Part shown: positions 53,947 through 63,169 of the stretch, one piece after another | Numbering within the stretch: the first letter of the stretch is position 1 | Layout of the letters: each line of letters opens with the position of its first letter | Assembly (NCBI GenBank): GCA_947259005.1 | Contig: CAMYKP010000012.1 | Location: forward strand, 214,384 to 278,383 | DNA: 64,000 nt | Direction: 5' to 3' | Source of the DNA: an uncultured Parasphingopyxis sp. | Lineage (GTDB): Bacteria; Pseudomonadota; Alphaproteobacteria; Sphingomonadales; Sphingomonadaceae | The notes under the pieces: generated by a model | What the model was told of the DNA's origin: nothing | Seen by the model: only the letters and a program-made list of their open reading frames with translations | The model's database searches: none | Position numbers and translations under genes: made by a program

Positions 53947-55689
53947 TTACTCCGCCGCTTCGGCCATCTCAACCGTTTGCGGACCGCGGATAAGTCCGCC
54001 CGGCCGCGCTGCGCTTACCTCGCCCTTGCGAAACGTCACCTGACCCGACTTGATCGTCACGTCATAGCCGGTCGCTTTCTGCAGCAGGCGCTTGCCGCCC
54101 GCTGGCAGGTCGAACGCCAGCCAGGGCTTGCCAAGCGCAATCCGTTCCATGTCGATCACGTTGATATCGGCAAGATAACCGGGCGACAGGACGCCGCGAT
54201 CGTCAAGCCCGTAGAGCCGCGCCGTATCATGGCATTGCCGCTTGATCGCATTTTCCAGAGTGATGGTGTTTCCGCGCTTGCGATCGCGGACCCAGTGCTG
54301 GAGCATGAAGGTCGGCGAGGCTGCGTCGCAGATCGTGCCGCAATGCGCACCGCCGTCGGACAGGGAATTCACCGTGTCGTCGGCATGCTGGAGCGGTTCG
54401 AGGAAATCGAGATTGCCATCGGCATAGTTGAGGATCGGGAAATAGATGAATCCCTTGCCATCATCCTTCATCAGTAAGTCATAGGCATATTCGGATGGTT
54501 CCACCCCGGCCGTTGCGGCGCGCGCCATGATCGTCGCATCCTGCGGCGGCTCGTAATCGAAATCCTCGTCCATCTCGAAAAACATGCCCCAGCCATTGGC
54601 GACGATCATCAGCAGCTCGAGAAGATCGCTTTCGGGATAGACGCTTTCCTCGGCGAGCAATCTCGTCTTGAACGCCGGGTCCTTGAGCATCGCCAGCGCC
54701 TCGTCCCATGGCATCTCCTCGAGCGGGGCCCAGCTCGGCTTGAACTTGAACGGATGGACCGTCCCCTGCCATGCCATCACGATGCCGTTGCCGCGCAAGG
54801 CGATCTGCGCGACGATATTGGCGCCATTGTCGTTTTCGGCGCGCATCGTCGCGATCTGCTCGTCTAGCGGCAGTTCCTTGGCAATCGACTGGAGCGCGGC
54901 GAAGGTAACGGGTAGCCCCGTCTCGCGGGACAATGCGCCCATCCATTCAAACTCGTTCCACTCGCGCTTGAGGTCACTCGCCATTTCGAACACGCCATAG
55001 CCGACCCGGCCCATCGCCCGGCCAATCTCGACCAGCTCCTCGGCGGTTGCCGTCGTCCCCGGAACAAGCTCGCCATCGACCGATTTGTGGAGCACGGTCC
55101 GGCTCGTCGAGAAACCGAGGGCCCCGGCTCGCACGCCCTCCTCGACGATGCGGCCCATCTCGGCGATCTCGTCTTCGGTCGGCACAACGCCCGGCTGTTC
55201 GCGGTCGCCGAGCACATAGGCGCGCACCGCGCCGTGCGGGACATGCGTCGCGACATCGATGGTGCGCGGCATTGCTTCCAGTGCATCGAGATATTCGGGA
55301 AAGGTTTCCCAGTTCCAGCTCATGCCCTCGGCGAGTGCGGTGCCGGGAATATCCTCGACACCTTCCATCAGACCGATCAGCCAGTCATGCCGGTCGGGCT
55401 TTGCCGGCGCAAAGCCGACGCCGCAATTGCCCATCACCACCGTCGTCACCCCATGCCAGGAAGATGGCGCCATTTCATCGTCCCAGGTGGCCTGGCCGTC
55501 ATAATGGGTGTGTACGTCGACAAAGCCCGGCGTAACGATCCGGCCCGTCGCATCGATCTCTTCGCGGCCCTGACCGGTGACTTCGCCAACCTGCGTAATG
55601 AGATCTCCATCGACCGCGATATCCCCCGTGAAGGGCGCGCCTCCCGAGCCATCGACAATGGTACCGCCGCGAATAACCAGATCGTGCAT
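53947..55689 (-). CDS. N-acyl-D-amino-acid deacylase-like amidohydrolase
   Basis: A 580-residue cytoplasmic amidohydrolase. It has [24 protein letters not shown] at the start, [17 protein letters not shown] (HxH metal ligands), [16 protein letters not shown] with the bridging-type Cys/Glu region, [10 protein letters not shown], and a late SDGGAHCG Asp. This is the D-aminoacylase/dihydroorotase-like family. The start at 55689 follows GAGAGG. A perfect CTTTACG-CGTAAAG repeat sits just upstream of the ribosome site. It is flanked by two sulfotransferase genes. Confidence 0.9.
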   Translation of the reverse strand: MHDLVIRGGTIVDGSGGAPFTGDIAVDGDLITQVGEVTGQGREEIDATGRIVTPGFVDVHTHYDGQATWDDEMAPSSWHGVTTVVMGNCGVGFAPAKPDRHDWLIGLMEGVEDIPGTALAEGMSWNWETFPEYLDALEAMPRTIDVATHVPHGAVRAYVLGDREQPGVVPTEDEIAEMGRIVEEGVRAGALGFSTSRTVLHKSVDGELVPGTTATAEELVEIGRAMGRVGYGVFEMASDLKREWNEFEWMGALSRETGLPVTFAALQSIAKELPLDEQIATMRAENDNGANIVAQIALRGNGIVMAWQGTVHPFKFKPSWAPLEEMPWDEALAMLKDPAFKTRLLAEESVYPESDLLELLMIVANGWGMFFEMDEDFDYEPPQDATIMARAATAGVEPSEYAYDLLMKDDGKGFIYFPILNYADGNLDFLEPLQHADDTVNSLSDGGAHCGTICDAASPTFMLQHWVRDRKRGNTITLENAIKRQCHDTARLYGLDDRGVLSPGYLADINVIDMERIALGKPWLAFDLPAGGKRLLQKATGYDVTIKSGQVTFRKGEVSAARPGGLIRGPQTVEMAEAAE

Positions 55690-55700
55690 CGAATCCTCTC

Positions 55701-55718
55701 CTTTACGTCTCCGTAAAG
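55701..55718. promoter_or_regulatory. Palindromic operator before the D-aminoacylase-like gene
   Basis: CTTTACG (55701-55707) and CGTAAAG (55712-55718) are a perfect inverted repeat with a 4-base gap, 12 bases before the start at 55689 on the minus strand. It resembles the sites at 26719 and 36532 and could block transcription when bound. Confidence 0.5.
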
Positions 55719-55790
55719 CGTCATAGCCTATTTTGGGTCGTTCATCATCTTTTGAATGTCGGGAGCAATGGTCCGGCGGCAAAGGTTGCG

Positions 55791-56582
55791 TCACCGGCCG
55801 CTGCGGTACCTGTCGACCCATTCCTCGTTGATTTCGTCGCGGAGGATTTCAAGTCGCACCTTGCCGTCAAACTCCTCCGGTGGCTCCAGATCGAGATCCA
55901 AGCAGGTCGTCCGCACAAATGCCTCGGGATCGGCGCAGATATCTTCGTAATAAAGGGTACGATAGGCCTTGCCCGTTCGTTCCAGGAAGCGGGTCAGGGA
56001 TCCATAAACCTGCTCGATGATGAGATGGTGGACCGCGATCTTCTCCCGGTCATACTGATCGACACGAACCTGCTGCTGCGCCTTTTGCGGTGAATGGAAA
56101 CGCCCGCTGAGTTCCGCGCGAAACAGCGACACGGCCTGGGCAAGGCTGTCCCGCCGCTTCAGGAGGACGACCGTAACCCGGTCGATCACCGCATCCAGAA
56201 AACCCAGATGCCAGGCGCTGGCCAGCCCCGGCTCGCCGCATTTACCCGCAAAGGCGCGGGGCGTGCCGCGATTTGCAATCATCCAGCGCAAGGCCTCGCC
56301 ATCGTCTGCAAGCCCCTCATCAGCGCGTATCTTGCTAAGCTGCGCCGGATTGAAAGACTCGGCGACCCGCTGGAAATGCGGCGTATTCGCCAGCAAATGC
56401 CCGGCATAAGTGCTGCCTGCGCGTGATGCGAAGAGGATCATCAGCACCCGGTCTGGCACCTCCCGATAATCCGGTCTGGACTCTGGAAGCGTCAACTGAT
56501 CGCCAATACGGTCCAGCAACGACGGACTGAAACTCGCGCGCATATGATCGTCTAAAGCCGTCCCCGGCTCATCATCGCTCAC
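55791..56582 (-). CDS. Stf0-type sulfotransferase
   Basis: A 263-residue paralogue of the protein at 53119-53910, with VLMILFASRAGSTYAGHLLANTPHF, FNPAQLSKIRADEG, RVTVVLLKRRDSLAQAVSLFRAELSGRFHS and YYEDICADPEAFV. The same PAPS-binding logic applies. Both copies keep GRFHS(N/P)Q, probably part of the acceptor site. The acceptor is unknown; no PAPS synthesis gene is in the window. Confidence 0.87.
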   Translation of the reverse strand: MSDDEPGTALDDHMRASFSPSLLDRIGDQLTLPESRPDYREVPDRVLMILFASRAGSTYAGHLLANTPHFQRVAESFNPAQLSKIRADEGLADDGEALRWMIANRGTPRAFAGKCGEPGLASAWHLGFLDAVIDRVTVVLLKRRDSLAQAVSLFRAELSGRFHSPQKAQQQVRVDQYDREKIAVHHLIIEQVYGSLTRFLERTGKAYRTLYYEDICADPEAFVRTTCLDLDLEPPEEFDGKVRLEILRDEINEEWVDRYRSGR

Positions 56583-56628
56583 CGGTCAGAGTCCGATATA
56601 GTGCAGGGCCTGAGCAAGAATTGCGGCT

Positions 56629-57939
56629 TCAGTCATCGCGCGCTGCGATCATCTGCTGGATTGCCACGAACTTTTCACGCGGGCTCCCTTCCCGGGCACG
56701 CTCGGCCTCGGCTTCCTCGATCTTCTTCCAGTCCCGGAAGGTAACAACGTCGACATTGCGTTCGGCAAGCAGCGCATCCAGTCCCGCGCGCCCATCTTTC
56801 CCGCTGCCATCGCCAATATCCTCGGCAATCAGATCGACCACCGAATAACCGTCCGGACGGTTGGTGCCGATTGTTCCCGTCGGCCCGCGCCGCGCCCAGC
56901 CAACGCAGTACAGACCCGGCATGATGCGCCCTTCATCATTGGCAAAGCGCCCCCGGCCATGCTCGAAGGGGACGCCTTCGATTGGCGGTGTGCGATAGCC
57001 GATGCACGTGACGACCATGGATGCAGGGATCGTATAGGTTTCGCCGGTCCCGTGACTGCGTAGCTCGGAATCAAGCTCCGTGCGTTCGACGACCACGCTT
57101 TGCACCTTGCCATCGCCCTCGATCCGGACCGGCGAGGCGAAAAAATCGAATTCGATTTCGATGCTTTTATCCGCCCGGAAGGATTCAGGAATCGCCGCAA
57201 ATTCACGCAGGAAGGTTACCGACTTTCGCATGCCCGGCTCGAGCAGCGCATCGGCGCCTTCTTCGGGCAGATCGGCCGAATCCACTCTTGGCGCGGCGCG
57301 TTCCAGCCGGCCAAGCTCGCCCAGCTCCTTGGGGGTCATTGCAATCTGGTGCGGGCCGCGCCGCCCGAGAAGGGAAATATGCTGCGTCCTGGCCTTCTCG
57401 AGCTGCTCATAAGCATGCTGCACGATATCCGATCCTGCGAACTCGTCGGGTGTTTTGGAAAGGACCCGCGCGACATCCAGCGCGACGTTTCCGTTGCCGA
57501 TGACAACGACATGGGTTCCATCCAGCGGCGGATCGATCTCCGCAAAATCCGGATGCCCATTGTACCAGCCGACAAAAGCGGCACTGCCGAACACGCCGAG
57601 AAGATCAGCGCCCGGTATCTCGAGCGTCCGGTCATTCGGCGCTCCGGTGGCAAGGATCACGGCATCATAATGCGCCTGAAGTTCTTCGATGCTTACCTGC
57701 TCGCCAATCGTAAGATTACCAACGAACCGTACATTATCGTTCAGCGCGACCTTCTCATATCGCCTGGCGACATTTTTGATTGACTGATGGTCTGGCGCGA
57801 CGCCGAAGCGGATCAGGCCATAAGGCACAGGAAGCCGGTCGATCATGTCGACGCATACATCGTCTCCGAACAGCTTCTGCGCGGCTTCCGCAGAATAATA
57901 GCCTGCCGGTCCGGAGCCGACAATCGCAATATGGCGCAT
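56629..57939 (-). CDS. Ferredoxin--NADP reductase, adrenodoxin reductase-like (FprA)
   Basis: A 436-residue flavoprotein: FAD motif IAIVGSGPAGYYSAEAAQKL at the N-terminus, RLPVPYGLIRFGVAPDH, NADP-binding VVVIGNGNVALDVARVLSK, and GWARRGPTGTIGTNRPDGYSVV near the end. This is the FprA/adrenodoxin reductase family passing electrons between NADPH and ferredoxin. No ferredoxin or P450 gene is adjacent. The start at 57939 has GGAGGGGG 7 bases upstream. Confidence 0.92.
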   Translation of the reverse strand: MRHIAIVGSGPAGYYSAEAAQKLFGDDVCVDMIDRLPVPYGLIRFGVAPDHQSIKNVARRYEKVALNDNVRFVGNLTIGEQVSIEELQAHYDAVILATGAPNDRTLEIPGADLLGVFGSAAFVGWYNGHPDFAEIDPPLDGTHVVVIGNGNVALDVARVLSKTPDEFAGSDIVQHAYEQLEKARTQHISLLGRRGPHQIAMTPKELGELGRLERAAPRVDSADLPEEGADALLEPGMRKSVTFLREFAAIPESFRADKSIEIEFDFFASPVRIEGDGKVQSVVVERTELDSELRSHGTGETYTIPASMVVTCIGYRTPPIEGVPFEHGRGRFANDEGRIMPGLYCVGWARRGPTGTIGTNRPDGYSVVDLIAEDIGDGSGKDGRAGLDALLAERNVDVVTFRDWKKIEEAEAERAREGSPREKFVAIQQMIAARDD

Positions 57940-58142
57940 CAGCGCACCCCCTCCGCTCATGGTCTGCCGGGATGCTAACGCGCTGTGCGGGCGAGGCAAG
58001 CAAAAGGGGTATGCCTCCTGTTGGTTGCATGGCCCTTCGTCTTGCTGGACATTCTTCGGCAACTCCTAAAAACTCTTCGAACCAGCGATTGCGGCAAACA
58101 ACGCCGGCAGCAATCGACGCCAGCCAGATACCTGTGCAAACC

Positions 58143-58156
58143 GTGATCGTGATCAC
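58143..58156. promoter_or_regulatory. GTGATC-GT-GATCAC palindrome in the 315-base divergent gap
   Basis: A perfect 6-bp inverted repeat with a 2-base centre lies about 200 bases upstream of the ferredoxin reductase gene and 99 bases before the exported protein gene. It is a possible operator; no other signal is clear in this gap. Confidence 0.35.
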
Positions 58157-58254
58157 TGACTGTTAAGTTCCCGCACGGCATTAGGGTGCCATACGAAATC
58201 TTGATTTCCAGACATTTGACAGTTAGTTGAGGCAATCTCCCCGGAGGAAGAAAA

Positions 58255-58794
58255 ATGGCTAAGATGCAGCGTAAAACGAACTTACTGGTCGGCGCGCTTA
58301 TGGTTGCACTTATCGCCCAACCCGTATCAGCCTTCCAGTTTGGAGGGGTTTTTGGCGGACGCTCGTCCAGTTCCAGCGACAGCGAAAATAATTGCGATAC
58401 GGTGGGGGAATCCGCAGGCCGCTCGGTATTGGGCGGCATTTTGGGCGGGGCGGCCCGTTCGCTTGGCATTCCCACATTCGTTCCGATGGCCCAGTTTTCC
58501 GATACGCTGGCCACCGAAATTGCCTGCCGTCTCGATGAGGATGAACAGGAAAAAGCCGCTGATGCGAGCGTCGAAGCGACACGAAGCGGCGAAGTGGGCT
58601 CCACGGCCACCTGGACCAGCGACACACGTCCGGGGGTACGCGGATCCTCGACCGTAACCGGGCGCACGCAGCGCGCCGGTGGCAGCGATTGCCTGCAGGT
58701 AACAGATGTCGTCATCGTCGATGGCGAGGAAACCACCGTTCCCAAAACAATGTGCCGTGTCCCGCCGCAAACCCGCTATGTATTGGCAGCCTGA
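58255..58794 (+). CDS. Exported protein with surface-antigen-like C-terminus
   Basis: A 179-residue protein with a signal peptide (cleavage after VSA, about residue 26) and a Gly/Ser-rich segment with GGxxGG (GGILGGAARSLG) that may insert in membranes. The C-terminal domain (WTSDTRPGVRGSSTVTGRTQ, then CLQVTDVVIVDGEETTVPKTMCR) resembles the rickettsial 17-kDa surface antigen family. It is probably in the outer membrane or periplasm. A strong GGAGGAAG ribosome site precedes it. The next gene begins 4 bases after its stop. Confidence 0.65.
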   Translation: MAKMQRKTNLLVGALMVALIAQPVSAFQFGGVFGGRSSSSSDSENNCDTVGESAGRSVLGGILGGAARSLGIPTFVPMAQFSDTLATEIACRLDEDEQEKAADASVEATRSGEVGSTATWTSDTRPGVRGSSTVTGRTQRAGGSDCLQVTDVVIVDGEETTVPKTMCRVPPQTRYVLAA

Positions 58795-58797
58795 CCC

Positions 58798-59499
58798 ATG
58801 AACAGATTTCAGACCCTTTTCGCGATCGGTGCATCCATGCTGTTTGCGAGCGCGGCGCCAGGCCAGCAGACGGATTCTGCCAACCCCACCTGCCCCGTAG
58901 AACCTAACTGGGCTGCCAACCAGATAATGGAGCTCACCCCGCTCGATCGCGGCGATCACCGGGTCCTGCTGGCCGAAGGCATGATTACGCCGGGGCTCGC
59001 CGACCGGCTGCGCGATGCGCTCGATGCCGATGACACGATCTCGGAAATCTGGCTGCGTTCGCCCGGCGGCGACGCCTATGCCGGAAACGAGGCCGGCCGG
59101 ATGCTGCGGACCAGCTATCCGGGGATCGTCACCCGCATTCCGGCGGGTTGGGCCTGTTTTTCCGCCTGTAACTTCGTCTTCATGGGCGGGCAGCTCCGGG
59201 TTGTGGAGCCCGGCGGCCAGTTCATGGTCCATATGTTCACCCATACGGGCAACCGGGATGTCGTCCGGCAGGAAGTTGAAGGCGGGACCGACAGCGCCAT
59301 CGATTTCATCGCCGATATCGAGCAATCGAGCGCCCAGCTGGCGACCGAGGATAACGATTTCCTGATCCGCATGGGCGTCTCACGCCGACTGCTGCGCGAA
59401 GTCATGTACGCAACCCAGGCCGTCGGCGAAGGCGAGACCCGCCGATGCCTGACGCAGGACGAGGCGTACGACTATAACGTCGCGAACATCCGCGAATAG
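58798..59499 (+). CDS. Exported ClpP/crotonase-fold protein
   Basis: A 233-residue protein with a signal peptide (ending ASAAPGQQ). The rest resembles a ClpP-like serine protease fold of the COG3904 type. IWLRSPGGDAYAGNEAGRML (85-103) matches the ClpP SPGG strand. WACFSACNFVFMGG (118-131) holds a possible nucleophile Ser122. QFMVHMFTH (141-149) offers the His. It is probably periplasmic. It is likely cotranscribed with the upstream exported protein. Activity is not proven. Confidence 0.7.
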   Translation: MNRFQTLFAIGASMLFASAAPGQQTDSANPTCPVEPNWAANQIMELTPLDRGDHRVLLAEGMITPGLADRLRDALDADDTISEIWLRSPGGDAYAGNEAGRMLRTSYPGIVTRIPAGWACFSACNFVFMGGQLRVVEPGGQFMVHMFTHTGNRDVVRQEVEGGTDSAIDFIADIEQSSAQLATEDNDFLIRMGVSRRLLREVMYATQAVGEGETRRCLTQDEAYDYNVANIRE

Positions 59500-59559
59500 C
59501 GCGGCGCCCGCCTCCTAAGTGATTGCCGCGTGCGCTGCCCGTGCTAAAGGGCGCGGGAA

Positions 59560-61362
59560 ATGACAGACCTTAGCCATATCCGTAACTTCTCGATCATCGC
59601 GCATATCGATCACGGGAAGTCGACCCTTGCCGACCGGCTGATCCAGCAGACGGGCGGGCTCACTGAGCGTGAAATGTCCGAGCAAGTGCTTGATAACATG
59701 GACATTGAGAAAGAGCGCGGCATCACGATCAAGGCCCAGACCGTGCGCCTCGACTATACGGCGCGCGACGGCGAAACCTATGAGCTCAACCTCATGGACA
59801 CGCCCGGCCATGTCGACTTCGCCTATGAAGTCTCCCGCAGCCTCGCCGCCTGCGAAGGCGCGCTGCTCGTCGTCGATGCCGCCCAGGGCGTCGAAGCCCA
59901 GACGCTCGCCAATGTCTACCAGTCGATCGAGCATGACCATGAGATCGTGCCGGTGATCAACAAGATCGACCTTCCCGCCGCCGAGCCCGAACAGGTCCGC
60001 GCGGAGATCGAGGAAGTCATCGGCATCCCGGCCGACGAAGCCGTGCTCGCCAGCGCGAAAACCGGCGAGGGCATCGCCGAAATCCTCGAGCAGATCGTCC
60101 TCAAGATCCCGCCCCCCTCCGGAGACCGCAACGCCCCGCTGAAAGCCATGCTCGTCGACTCATGGTACGATCCCTATCTGGGCGTCGTGATCCTTGTCCG
60201 CGTCTATGACGGCGTCCTCAAAAAGGGCCTGCCGATCAAGTTCATGGCCGCCGGCACGCAGCATCTGGTCGACCGCGTCGGCTGTATGCGCCCCAAGATC
60301 GAGCAGCTCGACGAGCTCGGCCCCGGCGAGATCGGCTTCATCACCGCGCAGATCAAGGAAGTGGCGGACACTGCGGTCGGCGACACGATCACGACCGTCA
60401 AGAACCCCGCGCCAGAGGCCCTGCCCGGTTACAAGGAAGTCCAGTCGGTCGTCTTTTGCGGGCTTTTCCCCGTCGACGCGGCGGATTTCGACAAGCTGCG
60501 CGAATCCATCTCCAAGCTGCGCCTCAACGATGCGAGCTTCACATACGAGATGGAGAGTAGCGCCGCGCTCGGCCAGGGCTTCCGCGCCGGCTTCCTTGGC
60601 CTGCTCCACCTCGAAATCATCCAGGAGCGGCTGACGCGCGAGTACGACCTAGACCTCATCACCACCGCGCCGTCCGTGGTTTACAAGCTGACCATGACGG
60701 ACGGGAGGACACAAGAGCTCCACAACCCGGCCGACATGCCGGACGTGGTGAAGATCGCGAAGATCGAGGAGCCGTGGATCAAGGCGACCGTCTATGTGCC
60801 GGATGAGTATTTAGGCCCGATCCTCAAGCTCTGCCAGGACAGGCGCGGCATCCAGAAGCAGCTGACCTATGTCGGCGGCCGCGCGCAGCTCGTCTATGAG
60901 CTGCCGCTCAATGAAGTGGTGTTCGATTTCTACGACCGGCTCAAGTCGATCTCCCGCGGCTATGCCAGCTTCGATTACGAACCGATCGGCCACCGCGAGG
61001 GCGATCTTGTGAAGATGAACATCCTCGTCAATGCCGAGCCCGTCGACGCGCTCAGCATGATCGTCCACCGCGCCGCCGCCGAAACAAGGGGCCGCCACAT
61101 GTGCGAACGCCTCAAGGACCTGATCCCCCGCCATTTGTTCAAAATCCCCATCCAGGCGGCCATCGGCGGCAAGGTGATCGCGAGAGAGACGATCGGCGCG
61201 ATGCGCAAGGATGTGACGGCGAAATGCTATGGCGGCGATATCTCGCGAAAGAAGAAGCTGCTGGAGAAGCAAAAAAAGGGCAAGGCGAAGATGCGGGAAT
61301 ACGGGAATGTGTCCATCCCGCAGGAGGCGTTTATTGCTGCGCTGAAGATGGGGGAGGAGTAA
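59560..61362 (+). CDS. lepA: Elongation factor 4 (LepA)
   Basis: A 600-residue translational GTPase. Visible are G1 [10 protein letters not shown]2 ERGITIK, G3 DTPGH, and G4 NKID, then the EF-Tu domain 2, elongation factor G domains, and the LepA-specific C-terminus ([24 protein letters not shown]). LepA back-translocates or remodels stalled ribosomes. It is the usual length and fully intact. It marks the right end of the core segment: the DNA beyond it is visibly richer in A+T. Confidence 0.97.
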   Translation: MTDLSHIRNFSIIAHIDHGKSTLADRLIQQTGGLTEREMSEQVLDNMDIEKERGITIKAQTVRLDYTARDGETYELNLMDTPGHVDFAYEVSRSLAACEGALLVVDAAQGVEAQTLANVYQSIEHDHEIVPVINKIDLPAAEPEQVRAEIEEVIGIPADEAVLASAKTGEGIAEILEQIVLKIPPPSGDRNAPLKAMLVDSWYDPYLGVVILVRVYDGVLKKGLPIKFMAAGTQHLVDRVGCMRPKIEQLDELGPGEIGFITAQIKEVADTAVGDTITTVKNPAPEALPGYKEVQSVVFCGLFPVDAADFDKLRESISKLRLNDASFTYEMESSAALGQGFRAGFLGLLHLEIIQERLTREYDLDLITTAPSVVYKLTMTDGRTQELHNPADMPDVVKIAKIEEPWIKATVYVPDEYLGPILKLCQDRRGIQKQLTYVGGRAQLVYELPLNEVVFDFYDRLKSISRGYASFDYEPIGHREGDLVKMNILVNAEPVDALSMIVHRAAAETRGRHMCERLKDLIPRHLFKIPIQAAIGGKVIARETIGAMRKDVTAKCYGGDISRKKKLLEKQKKGKAKMREYGNVSIPQEAFIAALKMGEE

Positions 61363-61409
61363 ATCGCGGATAGACACAGTCGGATTATTGAGTGTACCCT
61401 CGACTATAA

Positions 61410-62204
61410 ATGCTTGAGCTTCTGTCCCCCTTTCAATTTGATCGGCCCACCGGTAACGGACGAACAAAACCTGCACGCCTAACTTGTGAAGGTGTTAACG
61501 ACGAGCTCGTAGAGGTCGTCGTCAAAGTTTCAGCAAATTGTGACAGGGGTGTCACATCGCTTGCGATGGAGGCATTTTCCGCATGCATGGCGGCTGACCT
61601 GAATTTGCCGGTTCCAAAAGCATATTTGGTCGATATGGAGCCTGATTGGATTGCATCAATCGTCGACGAACAGTGGGCACAATCGGCTTCTCAAAGCTCA
61701 TCCATTGCATTCGGATCAAAATCCGTGCGCGCCGGTTACTCGGAATGGATATCCGGAACGCTTTTGGGAGGGCTCCAACGACAATCGGCAGCTGCGATCA
61801 TGTTGTTCGATGCCTTAATCGACAATCCGGACCGTCGCGAGGACAACCCAAATTGTCTTGTGAAAGGCGAAGAATTTCGAATCATCGATCATGAACTAGC
61901 TTTCCCAGACACAAGCGCGATTATCGGATGGCAGCCACCATGGACAGAAGGTGGACTTCACCACCTCGAAACCAATGGTAGGCATATATTTCGCGGACCA
62001 CTGCAGCGACGAGAGATTGATTGGAATCCGATAAGGCAAACTTGGATTGACTTGTCGGATGCAAGGTTGTCCGAGTATGTCGATGCTCTCCCATTGCAGT
62101 GGTCAGATGCAACCGAAGCCGTTGAGCAAGCCGTGAATCGAGTGAAAGGAGCACGAGAGAATATTGACAACGGAATCGCAGAACTTATTAGGATTTTACA
62201 ATGA
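61410..62204 (+). CDS. HipA-like kinase domain protein
   Basis: A 264-residue protein resembling the short HipA-like kinases (PF20613 type) found beside DUF3037 proteins. VEVVVKVSAN has a likely ATP-binding Lys39. NPDRREDNPNCL (139-150) gives the catalytic Asp141 and metal Asn. IIDHELAF (158-165) is the DFG-equivalent. HipA kinases phosphorylate glutamyl-tRNA synthetase, but the target here is unknown. Codon use is AT-shifted. Its stop overlaps the next start (ATGA). Confidence 0.75.
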   Translation: MLELLSPFQFDRPTGNGRTKPARLTCEGVNDELVEVVVKVSANCDRGVTSLAMEAFSACMAADLNLPVPKAYLVDMEPDWIASIVDEQWAQSASQSSSIAFGSKSVRAGYSEWISGTLLGGLQRQSAAAIMLFDALIDNPDRREDNPNCLVKGEEFRIIDHELAFPDTSAIIGWQPPWTEGGLHHLETNGRHIFRGPLQRREIDWNPIRQTWIDLSDARLSEYVDALPLQWSDATEAVEQAVNRVKGARENIDNGIAELIRILQ

Positions 62205-63079
62205 CTTATCGTAAATCATACTCATATACTGTCTTAAGGTATATACACGATCCTCTTGCTGCTGAATTTATTAACGTTGGCATAGTCTTGTTTGCACCGG
62301 TCTCATCCGACGGGAATGCTGAATTACATGTGCGTACCAAAAAAACGATTGGTCGAATGAGGACGATGTTTCCGGACCTTGATCGATCAAGCTACATTGC
62401 GGCGATGCGGTCAGTTGATCGAGCGGTCAAGAAGCTAAGAAATTCTTTCCGGGATGAAGGTTTTCTACCGACGAAAAGAAGTGCGCTTAGTTTGGCATAC
62501 CAAGCACTTCCGCGTGATGATTCTTCGCTTCAATGGTCGCCTATGGGATCGGGCCTAGCTTCTGATTTGTCAGAAGTATTCGATAAATTGTATCATCGGC
62601 ACGTTACTTTGTACGATGTTAAGCAATCCCATCGACGTTCAGATGATGAGGTTTGGCGGCCAGTGCGAGAACGCCTTGCCCAACGCAAAATAAATTTGGA
62701 GTTGCTGCCAAAAGTTATTGAAGGCGGTGACGATAAAATTGAGTTCCAGCACGCATGGAAGAACGGCGCATGGCACGTGTATGAACCGGTATCGATGGAT
62801 TTGGCCGATGCTGATGGAATTTTCCGAAAGGCACATAGATGGCTTGGGCAACTTACATCTGTGAGTAAGGAGACTCATGAAGCGTTTGAGCCTCATTTTA
62901 TAGTAGGCGCGCCAACCAATCCCAGGCTGTCAGATGCTTACGAAACGGCTAAGAACATTCTCCGGAAAGCTCCTGTTCCAGTGAAAATTTTCGATGAACA
63001 GCAAATTGATGTTCTGGTAGATCAGATTGAAGATGAATGGCGTGACCATGTTTCTTCCACGAGTAGCCGCCTAAATTAA
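62201..63079 (+). CDS. DUF3037 family protein
   Basis: A 292-residue protein beginning MTYRKSYSYTVLRYIHDPLA with AEFINVGIVLFAP, the DUF3037 signature. The function is unknown. It is coupled to the HipA-like kinase by a 4-base overlap, and this pairing recurs in other bacteria, so the two probably act together. It may be an antitoxin-like or regulatory partner; that is inference. The stop lies inside a perfect inverted repeat (63077-63095). Confidence 0.75.
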   Translation: MTYRKSYSYTVLRYIHDPLAAEFINVGIVLFAPVSSDGNAELHVRTKKTIGRMRTMFPDLDRSSYIAAMRSVDRAVKKLRNSFRDEGFLPTKRSALSLAYQALPRDDSSLQWSPMGSGLASDLSEVFDKLYHRHVTLYDVKQSHRRSDDEVWRPVRERLAQRKINLELLPKVIEGGDDKIEFQHAWKNGAWHVYEPVSMDLADADGIFRKAHRWLGQLTSVSKETHEAFEPHFIVGAPTNPRLSDAYETAKNILRKAPVPVKIFDEQQIDVLVDQIEDEWRDHVSSTSSRLN

Positions 63080-63095
63080 CAGTCATCGACTGTTA
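63077..63095. other. Perfect inverted repeat TAACAGTC-ATC-GACTGTTA at the DUF3037 stop
   Basis: Eight-base arms with a 3-base centre include the TAA stop (63077-63079). It may be an operator for the next gene or the stem of a terminator without a T run. Confidence 0.45.
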
Positions 63096-63169
63096 GTAGT
63101 ATAGTAAAATGATACCTTCGCTAACGCTTCAACCAACTGGAGGCGATAGCCACATCAGGAAGGGTTATT

